64,000 nucleotides of DNA from G963717155 sp963717155 (GTDB lineage Bacteria; Actinomycetota; Thermoleophilia; Gaiellales; JALYLC01): NCBI GenBank assembly GCA_963717155.1, contig OY970326.1, forward strand, positions 4,340,001-4,404,000, read 5' to 3'. The notes under the pieces are model-generated. The model did no database searches. It was not told the DNA's origin and was given only the letters and a program-made list of their open reading frames with translations. The position numbers were made by a program, and so were the translations under genes. The number at the start of each line of letters is the position of its first letter. Position 1 is the first letter of the stretch. Shown here in pieces: positions 36,692 through 47,505 of this stretch.

Positions 36692-37260
36692 ATGCCTGGC
36701 TACGTCGTCTATCGCCCGAGCGTCATGCGCAGCGGCCGTCTCGGAGTCCGAGCCGCAGCCGTCGCCGCGCTCCTACTCGCCGCCTGTGTCGCCTTCGTCG
36801 TCGTCACGCACACCGGTGGCCAGTCGAGCGGGTCCCCTCAGCGCATGCGAAGAAAGCTGCTCCGCCGTCGCGCGTCGCGGGTTCGCACGCGACCGCGAAG
36901 GTCGCGACCAGCAAGACGGCTGCGAAGGCCCCGGCCCGGAAGCCCGTGCACCACGTGAAGAAGAAGCGCGTCGTCATTCCCGCTCCGGCACACACGCCCG
37001 TCGCTGTTCTGAACGGCGGAACGGCGACCGGAGCCGCTGCCGCGCTCGCAGGCCGCCTGCGCTCCCTCGGCTATCCCGTCCCGATGGTCGGCAACGCCGG
37101 ACGGCGCGACCTTCCGATGTCGATCGAGTACGCCGCCGGGCTCGGCCCCGCTGCGCGGGCACTCGCGCGTCGCCTCGGGCCCGTTCGCTACGTGACGCCG
37201 TTCGACGGGCCGGCGCGCAATCTGTCCGGTGCGCGGCTGCTCGTCATCGTCGGCAACTGA
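36692..37260 (+). CDS. Membrane-anchored LytR_C domain protein, frame break near 36835
   Basis: About 189 residues joined. ATG 36692 with GAGAGG upstream. One transmembrane helix (VRAAAVAALLLAACVAFVVVTH, residues about 20-42), a Lys/Ala/Pro-rich spacer, then a LytR C-terminal (CpsA_C) domain: VAVLNGGTATGAAAALAGRLRSLGYPV to VIVGN. The frame changes near 36835 (GGGTCCCC); the shifted frame reads PSAHAKKAAPPS. The domain accompanies LytR-CpsA-Psr proteins that attach glycopolymers to peptidoglycan; alone its role is unknown. It ends one base before the O-antigen ligase stop. Confidence 0.8.
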
Positions 37261-39210
37261 TCAGCCCTTCGGCGCCTTCGCGCTGCAGTACTGGGCGACC
37301 GTCGCGATGGTCGAGAGCGCATGTGGCGAGAGGGCGAGCGCGGTCCGCGCGCTCGTACACGCTCCCTTGGGGTCGTGCCAGTAGTCGTGCTGCAGGGAAG
37401 CGGCCTGCAGCCAGGTGTCGGCATTCGCCGGCTCGAGGCGCAGCGCCCGCCGCACGTCGGCCGCTGCGTCCGCGGGACGCCCGAGCAGCTGCTGGATCGT
37501 GGCGCGGTCGAGCAGCGCGTCGGTCGAGAGCGGGTCGAGGCTGATCGCGAGGTCGCTCTCGACGAGCGCTGGATTGCTGCGACCGGCGGCGAGCAGCGAG
37601 TCCGCTCGAGTCGTCGCGCGCTGCGAGAGCAACGGCAGTGCGCACGCGATCGCGAGCGCCGCCAGCAGCGGGAGCGAGGCACCGGCCATCAACCGCTCCA
37701 GTGAGCGCGCGCGCGTGGTCCCGCGGCCCGCGGTCGCGAGGATCCCGGGGATCGGATAGCCGACGAGCGTGATCGCGGCGAACGTCCAGTCCCAGTCGAG
37801 CTGCGCGTGGAAGACGAGACCTGCCACGGCGCCACACAGGGCCGCAGCTGCCACTCGCTCCTCGCCGGCGAGCCTGCGCCAGCCCTCGAAGCAGGCAACG
37901 GCACTGCCGCCGAGCGCCGCCAGCGCGGGAATGCCTCCGAGGATCCCGAGCCCCGAGAGCACCTGCAGGCCCGAGCTGTGCGCCTCGCGCGCGACCGTCG
38001 TGTCGGGACGCGAAAGCTGGTCGATCAGGTTGAACGTCCCCGCCCCGAAGCCCTCGATCGGCCGCAGCGTGAACGCGTGCCAGGCCTCGCTCCACCACCG
38101 GTAGCGGAGGTTCGAGGACAGCGTGAAGAAGCGGTTGCCGGTCGCGTTCGAGACCTGACCGTTCCCCGTGAGCTGGTTCCACGCCCGGTCGACGAGGGCG
38201 ATCGGGCCTCCCGTCCGCACCGCCGCGAGCACGAGTCCCGCCAGCACGAGCGCTGCACCCGCTCCGCCGAGGACTCGCAGCGCGCGAACCCTGGTCTGGG
38301 CTGCGAGACCGTCCACGGTCGCCTGTGCGAGGGCACCGGCCGCGGCGGCGACGCCGGCGGCTGCGATGAGCCCGATCAGCAGGCCGGCCCCGGCGGACGG
38401 AGGCGGGTCGGTGCCCGAGAAGGTCGGTAGCCTGACGCCGTAGAGCGCGACCGGCGCCGCAGGTATGACACCGCATGCGAGCGTGGTGACGAGCTCGAGC
38501 CGGCGTCCTGCGAGCAGCAGCAGCACGGCGATCGCGAGGAGCGCCGCGAGCAGCCCACCGCGCGAGCCCGTCAGGATCAGGGCGACGGTGAGCACGGCGA
38601 CGCATGCGGCGCCCCCGGCGCGCGCGGCGACGCTTCGCTTGCTTCCCAGGACGAGCGACGCGGGAACGCCCGACACGAAGAGCGCCGCCAGCGCGTTCGA
38701 GTAGCCGAACGGCTCGCGCAGCCGAGGGAACGATGCGGCGATGAACTCGCTGCTGAACGAGCGCTGCGCGATCGCGTACACCGCGACGGTGACCGCGATC
38801 GCCACGAGCACGAGGCAGGCGGCCTGGGCCGGCCGCCGCAGCAGTGCCCCGATCCACATGCCCCCTGCGAGCGCCGCGGCCGCGCAGGCCACGTGGATGC
38901 CGTCCTGCCACGAGTCCGCAGGCGAGAGCGACCATGCGATCGAGGCGAACGCGACCGCGCACCAGAGACCGAGTCCGGCCAGCGCGACGAGCCCGGCGCC
39001 GCTCGGGCGCGGCAGCTCGAGGCGCCCGGCCGCGGCGAGCAGCAGCGCGAGGGCGCAGGCCAGGACCGCGCCGACCGCGGCGATCGTGAGGCCCGTGTCC
39101 GAGCTGCCGCCGTCGCGGAACGCGGCGACGAGCGCCAGGGCGAGCCACGGTCCGAGAAGCGCGAGCGCGGGCACCTTCGGGCGACGAGCGACCTCACGAC
39201 TCGCGTCCAC
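37261..39210 (-). CDS. O-antigen ligase/Wzy-type polytopic membrane protein with TPR tail
   Basis: 649 residues with about 11-12 hydrophobic segments. The Wzy_C region includes FFTLSSNLRYRWWSEAWHAFTLRPIEGFGAGTFNL and AREAHSSGLQVLSGLGILGG, the large periplasmic loop of O-antigen ligases. The last ~120 residues are TPR-like (DLAISLDPLSTDALLDRATIQQLLGRPADAAADVRRALRLEP). It would polymerise or ligate surface glycans. GTG 39210 stands eight bases after TAGGCT (39224-39219). The LytR_C gene next door fits an envelope role. Confidence 0.87.
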   Translation of the reverse strand: MDASREVARRPKVPALALLGPWLALALVAAFRDGGSSDTGLTIAAVGAVLACALALLLAAAGRLELPRPSGAGLVALAGLGLWCAVAFASIAWSLSPADSWQDGIHVACAAAALAGGMWIGALLRRPAQAACLVLVAIAVTVAVYAIAQRSFSSEFIAASFPRLREPFGYSNALAALFVSGVPASLVLGSKRSVAARAGGAACVAVLTVALILTGSRGGLLAALLAIAVLLLLAGRRLELVTTLACGVIPAAPVALYGVRLPTFSGTDPPPSAGAGLLIGLIAAAGVAAAAGALAQATVDGLAAQTRVRALRVLGGAGAALVLAGLVLAAVRTGGPIALVDRAWNQLTGNGQVSNATGNRFFTLSSNLRYRWWSEAWHAFTLRPIEGFGAGTFNLIDQLSRPDTTVAREAHSSGLQVLSGLGILGGIPALAALGGSAVACFEGWRRLAGEERVAAAALCGAVAGLVFHAQLDWDWTFAAITLVGYPIPGILATAGRGTTRARSLERLMAGASLPLLAALAIACALPLLSQRATTRADSLLAAGRSNPALVESDLAISLDPLSTDALLDRATIQQLLGRPADAAADVRRALRLEPANADTWLQAASLQHDYWHDPKGACTSARTALALSPHALSTIATVAQYCSAKAPKG

Positions 39211-39368
39211 GACGGCGCAGCCTAGTGGGTCGTCCGCCGGCTCAACGGGCGAGGAGGTTCTCCTCCGGTTCTGGCGAACGTCCTTACACGATCCTTACGG
39301 CTTGGGGGTTTGCAGGGCCGGCCAGAGGGGTAAAGTCCATAAGCACGAGTTTCGTGCGACCTTTCACC

Positions 39369-40004
39369 ATGCCCTTTATGTCCACCACTCGTCGCTCGCT
39401 CATCCGCCTCGTGGTCGTGGTAGCAGCGCTCGCGGTGCCGACGACGGCGTTCGCCGACTGCGCGCACGACATCATCGATCAGGCCTACAAGGGCCGGATC
39501 ACCAAGCACTACTCGCAGGCCTGCTACAACGCCGCGATCCGTATCGAGCCGGTCGACGGCAGCAGCTACTCCGACATCGACTCGATCATCCGGGCGGCGA
39601 AGCGCAACGACGCGCTGCGCGTCCGTGACGCGGCCGTTGCATCGCAGCCGGTGACGAGCAAGGACACGCCTCGCACGCCCCAGGCGCACCAGCAGCAGAC
39701 CACCGCCCCGGCGACGAAGCCCCCGCCGCCCGGAACCGCGACCGTCGGCGGTGGCCGCGACTACTCGGGCAACGTCAGCACGAGCAGCGGCGGTACGAGC
39801 GGCAGCGGTACGACGCCGGACTCGGGGAACGTGACGCTGCTCGGCGCGCCGGCGGCAACCCCGGTGCTCGATCGACTCGCACCCGCGCACGCGGGTGACC
39901 TGCCTGTCGCCGTGATCGTCCTCGGCGTGCTTGCGATCCTGCTCGTCCTGGCGGGCGTCGCGGGCGCGATCCTGCGCCGCCGCGCGAACCGCTCGAGCTC
40001 CTAG
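39369..40004 (+). CDS. Surface protein with signal peptide and C-terminal membrane anchor
   Basis: 211 residues from ATG 39369 (ATG 39378 also possible). Signal peptide ending about AFADC, a compact conserved-looking domain of ~70 residues with two Cys (DCAHDIIDQAYKGRITKHY, ACYNAAIR), then a Thr/Pro/Gly/Ser-rich low-complexity stalk. A single transmembrane helix (LPVAVIVLGVLAILLVLAGV) with an RRR stop-transfer ends it. It is a single-pass cell-surface protein; I do not recognise the family. Confidence 0.75.
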   Translation: MPFMSTTRRSLIRLVVVVAALAVPTTAFADCAHDIIDQAYKGRITKHYSQACYNAAIRIEPVDGSSYSDIDSIIRAAKRNDALRVRDAAVASQPVTSKDTPRTPQAHQQQTTAPATKPPPPGTATVGGGRDYSGNVSTSSGGTSGSGTTPDSGNVTLLGAPAATPVLDRLAPAHAGDLPVAVIVLGVLAILLVLAGVAGAILRRRANRSSS

Positions 40005-40160
40005 GCCGGCGTCAGCCCGCATAGCTGCGCCGTTTTCTCGTCCGTCCGACCCGCCTGGCACCATCTCTGGCGTGGACGGGGGAGGACGCACGCTAGATCT
40101 GGTGGGCGCACGGAAGGCCGGGGGCGGCCGACGGTGTCCCGATGTCGAGGCGCGCGGGTG

Positions 40161-40623
40161 ATGTGCCCGGTCTGCAACGGTGAGACCCGCGTGCTCGAGT
40201 CGCGCATCGCGGACGGTCGCGAGGCCGTTCGTCGACGGCGCGAGTGCCTCGAGTGCGGTGCACGGCATACGACGTTCGAGCGTGTCGAGGAGCCCGTGTT
40301 GTGGGTACGCAAGCGCGACGGCCGCCGCCAGCCGTTCGACCGACCGAAGCTCCTCCGGGGCCTCGAGCGGGCGATCGCGAAGCGGCCGATCGCGCTCGAG
40401 GATGTCGAGCGGTTGAGCTTCGAGGTCGAGGGCGAGCTTCGCGCGCCTCGGATTCGCCGAGATCGACTCCGCTCTCATCGGCGATGCTGCACTCCGGCTT
40501 CTCGGTGCGCTCGACGGCGTCGCGTACGTGAGGTTCGCGTCCGTGTACCGCCAGTTTGACGACGTCGGGGAGTTCCAGCGCGAGCTCGAGCTCTTCGACG
40601 CCGACCGAACGCCTGTTCGGTAA
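40161..40623 (+). CDS. nrdR: NrdR transcriptional repressor, frame break near 40445
   Basis: ATP/dATP-sensing repressor of ribonucleotide reductase genes. Zinc ribbon CPVCNGETRVLESR...CLECGARHTTFE (Cys2, Cys5 and a second pair about residue 32-35), then an ATP-cone VRKRDGRRQPFDRPKLLRGL. The frame breaks near 40445; the next frame reads GFAEIDSALIGDAALRLL...VRFASVYRQFDDVGEF and stops at 40623, a full-length NrdR of ~153 aa. It lies 27 bases upstream of nrdJ, a likely target; no clear paired NrdR boxes were seen. Confidence 0.88.
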
Positions 40624-40650
40624 ACTACCAAGACACTGCCCGGGAGCGAC

Positions 40651-43424
40651 ATGGCTACCAAAGAGACGCACGCCGCAACTGCGGCACCCACATCCGATAC
40701 GCCGCTGCGGCCGACGCACCCCGACGTCCGGGTCGGTGTCGTGCGCCGTAACAGCGAGTCGGGAATCGACCAGTTCGACACGGTCGAGTGGGAAGTCCGC
40801 GACGCCATCATCCCCGGCAAGGACGGCCCGGCTTCGAGCAGCGCTCGGTCGACTTCCCGACGACCTGGTCGCAGACGGCCACGAACATCGTGGCGCAGAA
40901 GTACTTCCGCGGGAAGCTCGGCGCGCCCGAGCGCGAGCGGTCCGTGCGCCAGATGATCGGACGGGTCGCCGACACGATCACCGCGTGGGGCCGCAAGGAC
41001 AACTACTTCGCCGACGCCGAAGAGGCCGACGCGTTCCACGCCGAGCTCGTCCACCTGCTGCTGTACCAGAAGGCCGCGTTCAACTCGCCGGTCTGGTTCA
41101 ACGTCGGGTTCGAGGAGCGTCCGCAGGCGAGCGCGTGCTTCATCCTGTCGATCGACGACTCGATGGACGCGATCCTCGAGTGGATCTCCGAGGAGGGTCG
41201 TATCTTCCGGGGAGGCTCGGGCTCGGGCATCAATCTCTCGCGCCTGCGGTCGTCGAAGGAGCAGCTCTCCAAGGGCGGCTACGCGTCGGGCCCCGTCAGC
41301 TTCATGCGCGGCGCCGATGCATCGGCCGGCACGATCAAGTCGGGCGGCAAGACGCGGCGCGCGGCCAAGATGGTCGTGCTCGACGTCGATCACCCCGACA
41401 TCGAAGAGTTCATCTGGTGCAAGTCGAACGAGGAAGAGAAGGCGCGTGCGCTCCAGGCCGCCGGCTACGACATGAGCCTCGACTCGTCGAACTGGTCCTC
41501 GATCCAGTACCAGAACGCCAACAACTCCGTGCGCCTGACGGACGAGTTCATGCGCGCGGTCGAAATCGACGGCGAGTGGCGCCTCACGGCCCGCACGACG
41601 GGTGAAGTCGTGCGCACCGTGCGGGCACGCGACCTCATGCGTCAGATCGCCGATGCGGCATGGCGCTGCGCCGATCCCGGCGTGCAGTACGACACGACGA
41701 TCAACGACTGGCACACGATCCCGAACACGGCCCGGATCAACGCGTCCAACCCGTGCAGCGAGTACATGTCCGTCGACAACTCGGCCTGCAACCTCGCGAG
41801 CATCAACCTCATGAAGTTCCGGCACCCCGACGGCGAGTTCGACGTCGCGGCGTTCGAGCACGCGGTCGACGTGGTGTTCCTCGCGCAGGAGATCCTCGTC
41901 TCCAACTCCTCGTATCCGACCGAGAAGATCGGCAAGAACGCGCACGCGATGCGCCAGCTCGGACTCGGCTATGCGAACCTCGGCGCGCTGCTGATGGCGC
42001 GTGGGCTCGCGTACGACTCCGACGAGGGCCGCGCGTACGCGGCGGCGATCACCGCGCTCATGACCGGCCGGGCGTACCGCCAGTCGGCGGCGATCGCGGC
42101 GCGCATGGGACCGTTCGACGAGTTCGAGAAGAACCGCGGGCCGATGCTCGGCGTGATGGAGAAGCACCGCGCCGCCGTGGCCAACATCGAGAACCGCCAG
42201 ACCGTCGCCGACGATCTCGTCGACGGCGCACGGCAGGCCTGGGACGACGCTCTCGCGCTCGGGCGCGAGCACGGCTACCGGAACGCGCAGGCGACCGTGA
42301 TCGCGCCGACCGGGACGATCAGCTTCCTGATGGACTGCGACACCACGGGCATCGAGCCCGAGTTCTCGCTCGTCAAGACCAAGAAGCTCGTCGGTGGCGG
42401 CGAGCTGACGATCGTCAACCAGACGGTGCGCGAGTCGCTCGAGCGCCTTGGCTACGCCTCGCACGAGATCGACCAGATCGTCGCCCACATCAACGACCGG
42501 AACGCGGTCGCGGGCGCCCCGTTCCTGCGCCCCGAGCACATGTCGATCTTCGACTGCTCGATCGGCGACCGGGCGATCGATTACATGGGCCACGTCAAGA
42601 TGATGGGCGCCGTCCAGCCGTTCGTCTCCGGTGCGATCTCGAAGACCGCGAACATGCCCGAGGCGGCGACGGTCGAGGACGTCGCGAAGCTGTACCTCGA
42701 CTCGTGGAAGCTCGGCGTGAAGGCGCTCGCGATCTATCGCGACAACTGCAAGGTCGCCCAGCCGCTCGCCGGCAAGCAGGCCGAGCTCGTTCAGAAGCCC
42801 GAGCGGCGCACGATGCCGATCGAGCGCCAGGAGATCGGGCGCAAGTTCCAGGTCGGCGAGTACGAGGGCTACATCCACGTGGGCCTGTTCCCCGATGGAA
42901 CTCCAGGCGACGTGTTCGTCGATATCGCCAAGGAGGGCACGACCCTCGCCGGGTTGATGAACGCCCTGATGATCTCGGTGTCGCTCGGCATCCAGTACGG
43001 CGTGCCGCTGGCCGTGTACGTCTCGAAGTTCAGCCACATGCGGTTCGAGCCGTCGGGCCTCACGAACGATCCCGACATCCGCGTTGCGAAGTCGCTCGTC
43101 GACTACATCTTCCGGTGGCTCGGCAAGAAGTTCCTCGACGCCGACACGCAGGCTGCGCTGGGCATCATGTCCGCCGAGGTGCGCGCGCGACTGCAGGGCC
43201 AGCAGACCGAGGCCGACCCGCTCGGCGACGGCTCGGCGGTATACGACTCGGTGGCGCCCGCCGTCGAGGTCGGCCCCGTCGAGACGAAGCCCCTCTCGGG
43301 GCAGCGAGCGCTCTTCAACGCCTGGGAAGACGCGCAGGAGTGTGCGAAGTGCGGTGGGCGCAAGGTGCGCACCGGCTCGTGCTACACCTGCCGAGACTGC
43401 GGCGACAACTCGGGTTGCGGGTAG
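40651..43424 (+). CDS. nrdJ: Adenosylcobalamin-dependent ribonucleotide reductase, frame break near 40832
   Basis: Class II reductase (about 924 aa joined) making dNTPs without oxygen dependence. Active-site marks: FNSPVWFNVG, SACFILSIDDSMD, GGSGSGINLSRLRS, NPCSEYMSVDNSACNLASINL and APTGTISFLMDCDTTGIEP. The C-terminal Cys cluster CAKCGGRKVRTGSCYTCRDC closes it. The N-terminal 60 codons and the rest are joined by adding one G near 40832 (KDGPGFEQRS). It needs B12, linking it to the riboswitch-controlled uptake operon at the window start. Confidence 0.93.
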
Positions 43425-43431
43425 GTCTTCG

Positions 43432-43448
43432 GCGACGCAAGGCGTCGC
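43432..43448 (+). terminator. Hairpin after nrdJ (possible terminator)
   Basis: GCGACGC-AAG-GCGTCGC, a perfect seven-pair stem eight bases after the nrdJ stop. No T tract follows, as is usual for many GC-rich actinobacterial terminators, so termination is only a guess. Confidence 0.4.
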
Positions 43449-43539
43449 AGCTCGCGCGCGAATCCAAGAGGCGGGTTGGTGCGATCACCGATCGGGTGGT
43501 CGCACCGTTCCCGCCGGACGCGCCGCCAGAATAGAAATC

Positions 43540-44365
43540 GTGGACTACGGAATCGCGATGTTCGTGACCGACGAGTCGATCGGTCCGCACGACCTGGGCT
43601 GGCTGGTCGAGCAGCACGGCTTCGAGTCCCTGTTCGTGCCCGAGCACACCCACATGCCGGTCGAGCGGACGATCCCGCACCCGCTCGGCTACCTGCGCGA
43701 AGAGCACAAGCGCACGCTCGACCCACTCGTCGCACTCACGGCGGCGGCGACGGCGACGACGCGCGTGCGCGTCGGCACGGGAATCCTGCTCGTCCCCCAG
43801 CACGACCCGATCGTGCTCGCGAAGGCGATCGCCTCGCTCGACCTCGTCAGCAACGGTCGCGTGCTATTCGGGGTCGGCGCCGGCTGGAACGTCGACGAGA
43901 TGCGCAACCACGGCACGGACCCCGCGACGCGCTTCGCGTCGATGCGCGAGCGCGTGCTGGCGATGCGCGCGATCTGGACCGAGGACGAGCCCGAGTTCCA
44001 CGGCGAGCACGTCGACTTCGACCGGATCTGGTCGTGGCCGAAGCCGCGTGCAGCGCCGCCTCCCCGTGCTGATGGGCGGCACGGGCGCGAAGGCGCTCGA
44101 CCGCGTGCTCGACTACTGCGACGGCTGGGCGCCGTTCGGCATCCCGACCGACGAGCTCGCGGCGCGCATCGACGAGCTGCAGCGACGCGCAGTCGAGCTG
44201 GAGCGCGACCCGGTGCCGGTCACGATGTTCATGAACGAGGCCGACCCCGACGTGTTCGCTGGGCTCGAGCAGGCCGGCGTCTCGCGCATCGTCACCTGGA
44301 TCGAACCGTGCGGTAGGGACGACGCCGAACGCGCCCTCGAGCAAATCGCGACGGCCTGCGGCTGA
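43540..44365 (+). CDS. LLM-class F420-dependent oxidoreductase, frame break near 44050
   Basis: About 275 residues joined; luciferase-like TIM barrel of the TIGR03619 type. Marks: VEQHGFESLFVPEHTHMP, TTRVRVGTGILLVPQHDPIVLAKAIASLDLVSNGRVLFGVGAGWN, and after the break RRLPVLMGGTGAKALDRVLDYCDGWAPFG. One extra base near 44050 separates the frames (WPKP then VQRRLPVLMGG). F420 rather than FMN is inferred from the subfamily. Substrate unknown. GTG 43540 lies seven bases after CAGAAT. Confidence 0.87.
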
Positions 44366-44384
44366 TCGCCCGGCTGCGGCTGCT

Positions 44385-45098
44385 TCATCGTCCAAACGCC
44401 CACTCCACCATCAGTGGAAGCTCCTCTCGCCAGAAGGCGTCGCCGTGCGAGCCGGCCCGCTCGGTCATCACGATGTCCGCACCTCCATCGCGCAGGGCCT
44501 CCGCCCAGCGGGTGGCATTGTCGTGGAAGAAGGGCTCCAGACTGCCGGCGACGAGGTACGCACGCGGAAGCGGTCTGGGCATCGCCTCAGGCGGTCGGAA
44601 ACCCGCGCCAGGCGAGGCGCAGAAGATCGCACCGTAGATGTCCGGGTGTCGAAGCCCGATGGCGAGCGCGAGCTCTCCACTCGCCGAGACGCCGAACACT
44701 GCAGTGCGTTCGGCGGGCAGCGCGAGTCCGAACCGCGACCGCACCCATCGTCGGACGTCCTCGACGAAGAACGTCTCGTGTGCGGAGAATCGTTCCGGGT
44801 CGAAGGCCGGTGAGTACTCGTGAAGCCGCAGCGTCTCATCGGCCGTCCGATGCACGCCGACGATCATCGTGGACGGTCCGCCTGCCGCCTCGAGGACCAC
44901 GCCCCACTGCGAGATCAGCTGACCGTCGCCGGCGAACACGACTGCCTCCGGCGCATCGCGCGGGACGTACGCCGTGACCTGCCGACCTCCGTCGTAGTCG
45001 AACGTCTCGCTGACGAGCGCTCCCGCGATCGAGTCGGCATGCGCCGGGTCCCGCGGTGCTTCGGGGAAGCCTGTGCCGACGGTCTCCTGGTCATCCAT
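44385..45098 (-). CDS. Putative esterase (enterochelin-esterase-like, PF00756)
   Basis: 237-residue alpha/beta hydrolase. Nucleophile elbow GVSASGELA (Ser in G-x-S-x-G), EYSPAFDPERF, and the late His in AGSHGDAFW give a plausible triad. No signal peptide, so cytoplasmic. It is divergent from a type B carboxylesterase and convergent with the LLM gene. Codon choice resembles its neighbours to the right more than the left. Confidence 0.82.
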   Translation of the reverse strand: MDDQETVGTGFPEAPRDPAHADSIAGALVSETFDYDGGRQVTAYVPRDAPEAVVFAGDGQLISQWGVVLEAAGGPSTMIVGVHRTADETLRLHEYSPAFDPERFSAHETFFVEDVRRWVRSRFGLALPAERTAVFGVSASGELALAIGLRHPDIYGAIFCASPGAGFRPPEAMPRPLPRAYLVAGSLEPFFHDNATRWAEALRDGGADIVMTERAGSHGDAFWREELPLMVEWAFGR

Positions 45099-45137
45099 AC
45101 TCGCACCTCGACGCTCGAGAGTCTCTCCGTCCCGACG

Positions 45138-45147
45138 ACCCTAGTGT
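45138..45147. promoter_or_regulatory. Possible shared-TA promoter, esterase / carboxylesterase
   Basis: ACCCTAGTGT reads TAGGGT on the minus strand and TAGTGT on the plus strand with a common TA. The plus hexamer overlaps the proposed GTG start at 45146, so the plus-strand use is doubtful. Confidence 0.3.
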
Positions 45148-46691
45148 GAACGCCACCGGATTCACAGGCCCGCACGTTCGACTCACCTCGGGCAGCGTGC
45201 GCGGACGGACGGAGGACGGCCTGGCCGTGTTTCGTGGCATGCCGTTCGCTCGTCCGCCGGTGGGCGAGCTCCGCCTGTCCGCGCCGCAGGCCGTCGAACC
45301 GTGGGAGGGCGTGCGCGAGGCCGCCGCCTTCGGGCCGCCGCCGCCGCAGTCCAGCGTGCTGGGCGCACCCGCCGCGCGGGACGCCGACGGCGACTGGCTG
45401 ACCGTCAACGTCTGGTCCCCCGACGTCGGCGCCGCCCGCTTGCCGGTGATGGTGTGGATTCACGGTGGAGGCTACGTCTACGGCTGGTCCGGCGATCCGC
45501 TCTTCGACGGCGACGCCCTGGCCCGTGACGGCGTCGTCGTGGTGACCTTCAACTACCGCCTGAGCGCCGAGGGCTTCGGGCACTTCCCCGGAGCACCGGC
45601 CAACCGCGGGCTCCTGGACCAGGTCGCCGCGCTCCGCTGGGTCCAGGACAACATCGCCGCCTTCGGCGGAGACCCGGGCCGGGTCACCGTCTTCGGCGAG
45701 TCATCGGGAGCCGGCAGCATCGCCGCGCTGATGGCCATGCCGAGCGCCACCGGCCTGTTCCGCCGGGCGATCGCGCAGAGCGTGCCCGGCGTGTACTTCA
45801 CCGAGGCGCTCGCCACCGACATCGCCGCCGCCATCGCCGGTCACCTGGGCCTGCCTCCCGCCGCCGCGCGAGCTGGCCCGACTCTCCCCCTCGCGGTTGA
45901 ACGACGCCGCGGACGAGGTGGCCGGCACGATGGCCGCCAACCCGCGATGGGGCCAGGCCGCGCACATGCAGACGCCCTTCGCGCCCGTCGTGGACGGCGA
46001 GGTGCTGCCCTCGGTGCCCTGGCAGGCCCTCGCCGGCGGAGCCGCGTCCGGCGTCGAGCTGATCGTCGGCCACACCCGCGACGAGTACCGGCTGTTCATG
46101 GCCGTCAAGGGCGAGCTCGGGGAGATCACCCCCGAGCAGACCGACGCCGCCCTGCGCCTTCTGGCGCCCGATCCGGACGCGTACCGCGCCGCCCATCCCG
46201 CGGCCGGGCCGGAAAAGCTCTACGAGCTCCTGCACTCCGACTGGCTGTTCCGCATGCCGTCCCTGCGCCTGGCCGAGGCCCACCACCCTCACGGGCCGGC
46301 CTACCTGTACGAGCTCACCTGGAACGCCCCCGGCATGGGCGGCGAGACCCTCGGCGCCTGCCACGGACTCGGAGTGCCGCTGACCTTCGGCAACCTGACC
46401 GCCGGAGCCGCGGCGTTCCTGATCGGGCGCCAGCCGCCCGCGGAGGCGGCGGGGCTGTCGACCCGTGTGCGTGCCGCCTGGACGGCCTTCGCCGCGACCG
46501 GCGACCCCGGATGGCCCGCCTACGACCCGCGCGAGCGGCATACCTGGATCATCGACACCGAACCGGCCGTGAGGCCCTACCCGGAGGAGACCTCCCGCCG
46601 GCTATGGGCCGACCATCCCTTCGCCCCTCTCGGCCTCGCCGTACCGGCAACCCCCACGGAGGCCAAGCCGGTCAGTCCGATGCCGTCGTGA
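45146..46691 (+). CDS. Type B carboxylesterase, frame break near 45863
   Basis: About 514 residues joined. Oxyanion hole VWIHGGGYVYGW, nucleophile FGESSGAGSIAALMAMPSA, acid residue region GHTRDEYRLFM, and the His in GACHGLGVPLTFGN. GTG 45146 is the first start giving the family N-terminus (VRLTSGSVRGRTEDGLAVFRG). Near 45863 the frame shifts; RELARLSPSRLNDAADEVAGTM reads naturally across the break. Hydrolyses carboxylic esters of unknown kind. C-ending codons and Streptomyces-like composition hint at transfer. Confidence 0.85.
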
Positions 46692-46797
46692 CGCATTCGC
46701 GTTGAGGTGGACCGACGGGTTCTACTTCGACGGAGGCGGCGCCGAGGAGCGGGCGCCCCCACAGTTCAGATCGCTTACCGACCACTGGAGCATTCTC

Positions 46798-47505
46798 ATG
46801 TCCACCTCCATCGCCGTGTTCGGAGCCGGTCCCGGTCTGGGGCAGGCAGTCGCGCGTCGCTACGCGCGCGAGGGTTACGCCGTCACCCTGGTGGGCCGCC
46901 GCAGGGCGCCGCTTGACCTTCTGGCCAACGAGCTGACCAGTGCCGGGGCAACCGCGCACGTCATCACGGCCGACCTGTCCCGAACCGAGGGCACGCACCG
47001 ATTGGCCGAGCAGATCCGCGCCAGGGCAGGCAACCTCGACGCTCTCTACTACGCACCGACCCCGGACACCGGGTTCGTTTCGGCAATCGATCTGACCCCA
47101 CAGCACGCGCGGAGCTTCATGCCGTTGATCTTCTACACGATGGTGGCACTCGTCCAGGAGTTCCTGCCGCACATGCTCGAGCAGGGGGACGGCGCCATCC
47201 TGACCGCGCAGGGCGGCAGCACCGTGCAGGGCCTGCCGAACATGAGCGGCCCCAGTCCCGCACAAGCCGCCCAGCGCAACTACCTGCAAGCCCTGCACGC
47301 CGAGGTAGCCGAGAAGGGTGTCTACGTCGGCATGCTCTACATCGGTGCAGCCATCGAGAACAGCGCGTTCCACGTCGAGCTGGAGAAGGCCAGAGCCGCG
47401 GGCGACCCGATCTGGGAAATGCCTACCGTCGATCCCGACCATCTTGCCGACCTGCTCTGGACCATGCACCGCGAGAAGGGACAGCGGGAAGTCGTCTATC
47501 CGTAG
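46798..47505 (+). CDS. Atypical short-chain dehydrogenase lacking the YxxxK motif
   Basis: 235-residue Rossmann protein. Cofactor motif AVFGAGPGLGQAVARRYAREG (GxxxGxG type), VGRR for NADP and ADLSRTEG. The helix that normally carries YxxxK reads SPAQAAQRNYLQALHAEV, so the catalytic Tyr and Lys are missing at their usual place; it may bind cofactor without standard SDR chemistry. ATG 46798 marks the family start. It overlaps the convergent aminotransferase by 10 bases. Confidence 0.83.
   Translation: MSTSIAVFGAGPGLGQAVARRYAREGYAVTLVGRRRAPLDLLANELTSAGATAHVITADLSRTEGTHRLAEQIRARAGNLDALYYAPTPDTGFVSAIDLTPQHARSFMPLIFYTMVALVQEFLPHMLEQGDGAILTAQGGSTVQGLPNMSGPSPAQAAQRNYLQALHAEVAEKGVYVGMLYIGAAIENSAFHVELEKARAAGDPIWEMPTVDPDHLADLLWTMHREKGQREVVYP

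Noticed and set aside
39249..39357. Two small perfect hairpins (GAGGAG-GTT-CTCCTC and GCACGA-GTT-TCGTGC) before 39369
   Set aside because: Stems of six pairs are expected by chance in this GC content, and no known RNA element or regulator fits; possibly worth noting only if conserved.
40005..40160. Search for a cobalamin riboswitch or NrdR boxes before nrdR/nrdJ
   Set aside because: No B12-box and no paired NrdR-type boxes were seen, despite the B12-dependent reductase.
41660..43534. Alternative frame inside nrdJ
   Set aside because: Same-strand out-of-frame reading of strongly conserved nrdJ; no family motifs.
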